Part shown: positions 7,319-10,723 of the stretch, in pieces | Layout: the number at the start of each line of letters is the position of its first letter | How positions within the stretch are numbered: position 1 is the stretch's first letter | DNA from: Nitrospirota bacterium | GTDB taxonomy: Bacteria > Nitrospinota > Nitrospinia > Nitrospinales > VA-1 | Direction: 5' to 3' | Assembly: GCA_003235465.1 (NCBI GenBank) | Contig: QJWD01000204.1 | Location: forward strand, 1 to 10,723 | Length of the DNA stretch: 10,723 nt | The notes under the pieces: generated by a model | The model's input: only the letters and a program-made list of their open reading frames with translations | The model's database searches: none | Told to the model about the DNA's origin: nothing | Program-made: the position numbers and the translations under genes

Positions 7319-7858
7319 ATGAGGCGACTGGTGTACATCTTCAACCAGCTTTACCTGTTTTCGCTCGCCCTCTGGGTGGGCGGCATGTTTCTTCTCGGCA
7401 TCTTGGTTGAGATCGTGGTTCGCGTCACCCTCAAGGAAGACCCCCTGACCGGCAGCCTGATCATGAACCGCATCATGGACATTTACAACGTCCACATCGT
7501 GTACACCTGCATCGGCGTGATGCTGGCGGCGGAAGGGGTGAAATATCTCGTCGGCAGGTATTCCCGCGCGCCTCTAGCGGCCCGGGTGGTCACCAAGCGG
7601 CGTTATACGCGCGAGGTGGTGCTTGCCGTCATGGTGGTGCTGGCGATCTACATGGGCAGCGTGCTCAGGCCCGAAATGCACGAGGTCGACAAGCTGAAAA
7701 AGGCCAACCCGTCGGACCAGAAGCTGCAAATCCAGTTCGACCGGTTCCACTCCAAATTCACCTGGATTTATTCCATCAATATGATTCTGGGTTTGTCCTT
7801 GTTCTATATTCACGGCAAGGAAATGGCCCGCTTTCGGGATGATCCTCCGGCCGCCTGA
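7319..7858 (+). CDS. Four-span membrane protein, DUF4149/TMEM205-like
   Basis: This 179-residue protein has four predicted spans at about 9-33, 58-77, 97-116 and 146-164. The ALWVGGMFLLG stretch in span 1 (17-27) and the closing pattern F-D-R-F-H followed by a hydrophobic span starting near WIYSIN (140-154) match what I remember of the DUF4149 (TMEM205-like) family, whose function is unknown. A hydrophilic loop (118-140) between spans 3 and 4 has mixed charge. A strong purine-rich Shine-Dalgarno (AGGAAGGA, 7308-7315) precedes the ATG at 7319. It lies between the small membrane protein and the exported FGE-fold protein, probably co-transcribed with both, which suggests a shared job at the inner membrane or periplasm. 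Its stop codon lies in a hairpin loop (7845-7867). The family name is from pattern memory and less certain than the topology. Confidence 0.72.
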   Translation: MRRLVYIFNQLYLFSLALWVGGMFLLGILVEIVVRVTLKEDPLTGSLIMNRIMDIYNVHIVYTCIGVMLAAEGVKYLVGRYSRAPLAARVVTKRRYTREVVLAVMVVLAIYMGSVLRPEMHEVDKLKKANPSDQKLQIQFDRFHSKFTWIYSINMILGLSLFYIHGKEMARFRDDPPAA

Positions 7859-7867
7859 GGGCCGGGG
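7845..7867 (+). repeat. Hairpin enclosing the DUF4149-like stop codon
   Basis: CTCCGGCC (7845-7852) pairs with GGCCGGGG (7860-7867), 8 pairs including one G-T, around a 7-base loop that contains the TGA stop (7856-7858). There is no T tract. It sits between the DUF4149-like gene and the FGE-fold gene and could tune their relative expression. Confidence 0.35.
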
Positions 7868-7900
7868 AGAGCGCTGCATTTTCCAACATTCTATCGATTG

Positions 7901-8857
7901 ATGTCGACCAGCTGGCCAAGCGTTTTATTGATCCCGATGTTGTGGGCGTCTATTCTCACGGGCGGGCCCGCGCCCGCGAACGCCATGCACGCCGGCTCCG
8001 CGCATGATGGCGGAGCCGCCCATGAACCGCCTTCCATAAGGGGCGATGATTTTTCCGCCATGGCGAGGGTGCCCGGCGGGGCGTTTCGCCGCGGTTCCAG
8101 CTTCGAACAGAACAAGGTCCACTTCTCCATGTGCCGAAAGGTGGACAAGAACTGCCGGTTCTGGTGGTTCACCGACGAATTCCCGAGCAAGATGGTGGAA
8201 GTCGATGCGTTCTGGATCGATATCTACGAGGTGACCAACGAGAAGTACCTGGAGTTCGTTCTCGCCACCGGTCATCGGCCGGCGCTCGACGACACCTGCG
8301 AGACCGACGCCTGCCGCGAGGGCAACCTCTGGCAGGGCGCGTCGTTTCCCGAGGCCATCCGCAAGCAGCCGGTGACCCAGGTGAGCTGGCACGACGCCCA
8401 TGCCTACTGCCAGTGGCGGGGCAAGCGCCTGCCGACGGAGGCGGAGTGGGAAAAGGCGGCGCGCGGGACGCGCGGCCGCATGTACCCCTGGGGCGACGAT
8501 TCGCCCGAGGGCCGCGCCACCTACCAGCGGAAATGGCAGGGCGTAAACACCATGACCGACGTCGGGCATTACCCGGGCGGCGTGTCGCTGTATTCGGTGC
8601 ACGACATGGCGGGCAACGTCTGGGAATGGGTGGACGACTGGTATCACAAGAATTATTACGCCCGCGGAACCAAGATCAACCCCAAGGGCCCGGCGAGCGG
8701 CAAGTTCAAGGTGGTGCGTGGCGGCTCCTGGGTCAACTTTGCAGACAGCCTGCGCAGCGCCTTCAGGCGATGGAGCCTGCCGGACGTGCGCTTCAACGAC
8801 ACCGGCTTCCGCTGCGCCCGGGACGACCCGAAGCACGAGCACCACTACGATGAATAA
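7901..8857 (+). CDS. Exported FGE-sulfatase-fold protein (SUMF1 domain), without the FGE catalytic cysteines
   Basis: The 318-residue protein carries a Sec-type signal: a hydrophobic stretch after MSTSWPS and a likely cleavage after Ala-Asn-Ala at residue 28. The mature part is a sulfatase-modifying-factor domain: VPGGAFRRGS (57-66), IDIYEVTNEKY (106-116), PVTQVSWHDAHAYC (157-170), RLPTEAEWEKAARG (176-189), YPWGD (195-199), DMAGNVWEW (235-243), VVRGGSW (271-277) and GFRCARD (302-308). True formylglycine-generating enzymes have two cysteines shortly after GGSW; here residues 278-287 (VNFADSLRSA) contain none, so formylglycine formation is unlikely and a structural or binding role is more probable. 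Other cysteines are at 78, 85, 133, 138, 170 and 305, suited to periplasmic disulfides. Both mature ends are His-rich (MHAGSAHDGGAAHE; KHEHHYDE). The ATG at 7901 is preceded by an in-frame TTG, and no close Shine-Dalgarno is present. Its end overlaps the next gene by 8 bases. Confidence 0.85.
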   Translation: MSTSWPSVLLIPMLWASILTGGPAPANAMHAGSAHDGGAAHEPPSIRGDDFSAMARVPGGAFRRGSSFEQNKVHFSMCRKVDKNCRFWWFTDEFPSKMVEVDAFWIDIYEVTNEKYLEFVLATGHRPALDDTCETDACREGNLWQGASFPEAIRKQPVTQVSWHDAHAYCQWRGKRLPTEAEWEKAARGTRGRMYPWGDDSPEGRATYQRKWQGVNTMTDVGHYPGGVSLYSVHDMAGNVWEWVDDWYHKNYYARGTKINPKGPASGKFKVVRGGSWVNFADSLRSAFRRWSLPDVRFNDTGFRCARDDPKHEHHYDE

Positions 8858-10514
8858 ACCTAACCGCACCGGCGAGCTCAGCGAGGAAGAGAAAGAGCGG
8901 CTGAGGCCCTACATCTCCGACGTGGACGCGAGCGTGTTCACCATTCGCAACCTCAACCCCGAGGTCATCGGCGCGGCGCTTGCCCGCTACAGCCGCGCCC
9001 CCACCGGTTTCAAGGAAACCGTGGTGCGCGAATTCCTCAACCCAGACGGAACGCCCAACGAGGTCAAGGGCACCGAACTCATCGACCGCGTGGTGAACAA
9101 GTTCGGCGACGAGTCGGTGGCGGAGCTCGCGGTGGCGCCGCTTTGCATCGAGGAAGTCTCCAACCTGATGACCAAGATCATCGAGGATTGCCGCATCGGC
9201 GGTTCGCCCATCGAGGAATCCACCCGCTACGTGCTTTACGACGAGAAGCGCAACGGCTGCTGGCGCTACCTCCGCCCGCGCTCCATTCTCGAATCGGGGC
9301 TGGGCGAGCGGTTTGTCGAGACGATGGACTTTCTGTTCGAGACCTACGCCGGGCTCGTGGAGCCGATGCAGGCGCTGTTTCGCCGCCGGCTTCCCGAGGA
9401 CACGTTCACCATCGAAGTCGAACGCGAGGGCGGCGTGGTGAAGGCCGCCCCCGCCGAGCTTAAGGCAGATGGCGAACGGCGCGCGCACCGCATCGCCTAC
9501 GGCTTCACCATTCGAAGCGCCGCCTGCGACGTCATCCGCTGCATCCTGCCCGCCGCCACCCAGGCCAACCTCGGCATCGTGGGCAACGGCCGCTTTTACA
9601 CCGGCCTGATCTCCAAACTGCTGACCCACGAACTGGGCGAGGCGCATGCGCTTGCCGCCGACATTCAGCAGGCCCTCGGCACGCAGATCCCCACGTTCAT
9701 CAAGCGCGCCGAGCGCAAGGACTACCTGGCCAGCATCGACCGTGGCATGCGCCGTCTTTCGGAAGAACTGTTCAAGGGCGTTGCCATCGAAAAGGCGGCG
9801 GAGGTGGAGCTTTTGCCCGAGGCGGGCGGCGAGCCCGCCGTCGACCTCATTGCCAGCATGGTTTTTCCCTATGTCCGCCACCCCACCGCGCAGATCCGCC
9901 GCGTGGTGCGCGCCCTCCCCGAGGACACGCGGCGGGAGATTTTCGCCACCTACATCGGCAAGCGGGAAAGCAAGCGCGACAGGCCGGGGCGGGCGCTTGA
10001 GCACGGCTACCCCATCGAGTTCGACGTCATCGCCGGATTCGCCGAATACCGCGACCTGCAGCGTCACCGCATGCTCACCCAGCAGCGGCAGGACCTGGGC
10101 GTGGAGCTCGGCTACTCGGTGCCGGAGGAGATCGGCGAGATCGGCCGCGAAGCCATCGTGCGCGAATGTTTCGAGCGCACCGAAGCCCTGCATGGCGACC
10201 TGCACAAGGCCGGCATGCACCAGGAAGCCCAGTACGCCACCCTGTTCAACCACTTCATCCGCTGGAACGTGGGCATGAACCTGCGGGAACTTGGTCACTT
10301 GACCGAGCTTCGCACGCAGAAGGCGGGCCACCCCAAATACCGGCGCACCGCGCAGCTCATGGCGCGCCTCTACCTGAAGCGCCACCCGGAAATGGAGCCC
10401 GTGCTCAGGTTCGTCGATCACAACGATTACGACGGCGGCATCACCCGCGCCGAGCAGGAGGCGAGGACGGCGAGAAAAAGCCTCGCCACCGGCGTGTTCG
10501 ACGATATGGACTGA
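8850..10514 (+). CDS. Tandem ThyX-family (flavin-dependent thymidylate synthase-like) protein
   Basis: ThyX enzymes methylate dUMP to dTMP with FAD and methylene-tetrahydrofolate as small homotetramers of about 220-250 residues. This 554-residue protein contains two ThyX-like halves. Half 1 (about 28-290) has GDESVAEL (86-93), the ESTRY motif (123-127) that ends the ThyX signature, and a substrate-side stretch with R230, LP (233-234) and GNGR (245-248). Half 2 (about 330-515) has RHR at 405-407 and MNLRELGHLTELRT (476-489) with GHPKYR (493-498). The classical signature is RHR, seven residues, then Ser. Half 1 lacks RHR (EDCR instead) and half 2 has Asp where Ser is expected. Each half therefore keeps a complementary part, and thymidylate synthase activity is unproven. 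The ATG at 8850 overlaps the upstream stop (8855-8857) with no Shine-Dalgarno, implying translational coupling. Confidence 0.82.
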   Translation: MNKPNRTGELSEEEKERLRPYISDVDASVFTIRNLNPEVIGAALARYSRAPTGFKETVVREFLNPDGTPNEVKGTELIDRVVNKFGDESVAELAVAPLCIEEVSNLMTKIIEDCRIGGSPIEESTRYVLYDEKRNGCWRYLRPRSILESGLGERFVETMDFLFETYAGLVEPMQALFRRRLPEDTFTIEVEREGGVVKAAPAELKADGERRAHRIAYGFTIRSAACDVIRCILPAATQANLGIVGNGRFYTGLISKLLTHELGEAHALAADIQQALGTQIPTFIKRAERKDYLASIDRGMRRLSEELFKGVAIEKAAEVELLPEAGGEPAVDLIASMVFPYVRHPTAQIRRVVRALPEDTRREIFATYIGKRESKRDRPGRALEHGYPIEFDVIAGFAEYRDLQRHRMLTQQRQDLGVELGYSVPEEIGEIGREAIVRECFERTEALHGDLHKAGMHQEAQYATLFNHFIRWNVGMNLRELGHLTELRTQKAGHPKYRRTAQLMARLYLKRHPEMEPVLRFVDHNDYDGGITRAEQEARTARKSLATGVFDDMD

Positions 10515-10549
10515 TCCCCCCTTTGCCGCGTGCGAGGGAACCGCACAGG

Positions 10550-10580
10550 CTGACACCGTAAAAGAAAACAAGAGTAGATA
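10550..10580 (+). promoter_or_regulatory. Candidate promoter for the gene at the right edge
   Basis: CTGACA (10550-10555, 5 of 6 matches to the -35) is followed after 19 bases by TAGATA (10575-10580), within an AT-rich island (10557-10584) that stands out in this GC-rich sequence. The spacer is longer than ideal and the -10 is weak; TATAGA at 10579 is an alternative but too far. A transcript would begin near 10587 and have a leader of about 115 bases. A short GTGCG/CGCAC hairpin (10530-10546) lies just upstream and after the ThyX-like gene but has no T tract. Confidence 0.33.
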
Positions 10581-10633
10581 TAGAGGGACGGCCAGGGGGT
10601 TGCTATGACTGGTTTCCGTGGATGCGTTATGCC

Positions 10634-10688
10634 GGGGGAACCGCTTAGGAAGGGCGGAATCCCCCACCCAGGTTCATGGGGGCCTGGG
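10634..10688 (+). promoter_or_regulatory. Structured leader: two consecutive hairpins before the last gene
   Basis: Hairpin 1: GGGGGA (10634-10639) pairs with TCCCCC (10660-10665), and inside it CCGC (10641-10644) pairs with GCGG (10654-10657), with small unpaired A residues between the stems. Hairpin 2: CCCAGG (10667-10672) pairs with CCTGGG (10683-10688) around a 10-base loop. The Shine-Dalgarno GGGGAG (10691-10696) follows 2 bases later and could pair with the C-rich arm at 10661-10665 in an alternative fold. I do not recognise a known riboswitch class. Confidence 0.42.
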
Positions 10689-10701
10689 CCGGGGAGTTCC
10701 A

Positions 10702-10723
10702 ATGAAGAAAGCGATTAGCCCTC
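10702..10723 (+). CDS. Start of a further gene, cut by the right edge
   Basis: ATG at 10702 opens a frame reading MKKAISP to the window end. GGGGAG (10691-10696) lies 5 bases upstream, a good Shine-Dalgarno at ideal spacing. The two Lys after Met would suit a signal peptide or membrane protein, but seven residues cannot show it. It has its own probable promoter and structured leader, separate from the ThyX-like gene. Confidence 0.5.

Noticed and set aside
7901..8857. Calling this a formylglycine-generating enzyme
   Set aside because: The two catalytic cysteines after the GGSW motif are absent, and no sulfatase is nearby; only the fold is supported.
8793..10667. A 624-residue open frame on the minus strand opposite the ThyX-like gene, longer than that gene itself
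   Set aside because: It has no recognisable domain, covers two real plus-strand genes, and reads as the low-complexity Ala/Gly/Val/His/Arg mix expected opposite high-GC codon usage.
10634..10688. A known riboswitch, tRNA or SRP RNA at the right edge
   Set aside because: I compared it by eye with the cobalamin, TPP, SAM, glycine and fluoride classes, with a tRNA T arm and with the SRP core; no conserved core was found.
1..10723. Mobile elements, CRISPR arrays, tandem repeats
   Set aside because: No transposase or integrase motif, no terminal repeats, and no regularly spaced direct repeats were seen on either strand.

Overview
The window is about 10.7 kb of GC-rich, gene-dense bacterial chromosome. 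It has short intergenic gaps, Shine-Dalgarno starts, sigma70-like promoters and no mobile element, tRNA, rRNA or CRISPR array that I can see. Gene content (thioredoxin, BioB, AroA, a DUF255/YyaL protein, a GT-C glycosyltransferase, a double-domain ThyX relative) fits a free-living Gram-negative-type bacterium with an envelope beyond the inner membrane. BioB residues resemble those I remember from deltaproteobacterial or Nitrospinota-like lineages, but the phylum cannot be fixed from sequence alone.

Layout. Left block: a possible divergent gene start at the left edge (minus), then trxA (plus) behind a plausible promoter. trxA converges on a three-gene minus-strand unit transcribed aroA, then the DUF255/thioredoxin-fold gene, then bioB, closed by a clear intrinsic terminator (674-701). 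The aroA frame runs about 145 bases into the next gene, the DUF255 gene is followed by bioB after only 57 bases, and an extended -10 lies upstream of aroA.

Right block (plus): a GT-C type membrane glycosyltransferase diverges from aroA. After a hairpin at its stop codon there is a good sigma70-like promoter (6900-6928), then four tightly packed genes: a 96-residue single-span membrane protein, a four-span DUF4149/TMEM205-like protein, an exported sulfatase-modifying-factor-fold protein, and a 554-residue tandem ThyX-family protein that overlaps the previous gene by 8 bases. The window ends with a probable promoter, a leader holding two consecutive hairpins, and the first seven codons of a further gene.

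How they fit together: the minus unit is housekeeping (aromatic amino acid/chorismate and biotin synthesis plus a thioredoxin-fold protein of unclear role). The plus cluster is the less ordinary part. It couples three envelope proteins of unknown function to a ThyX relative whose two halves each keep a different part of the ThyX signature, and its exported FGE-fold protein lacks the catalytic cysteines. The best leads for something undescribed are this four-gene cluster, the atypical BioB cluster ligands, the aroA run-on, and the structured leader at the right edge.
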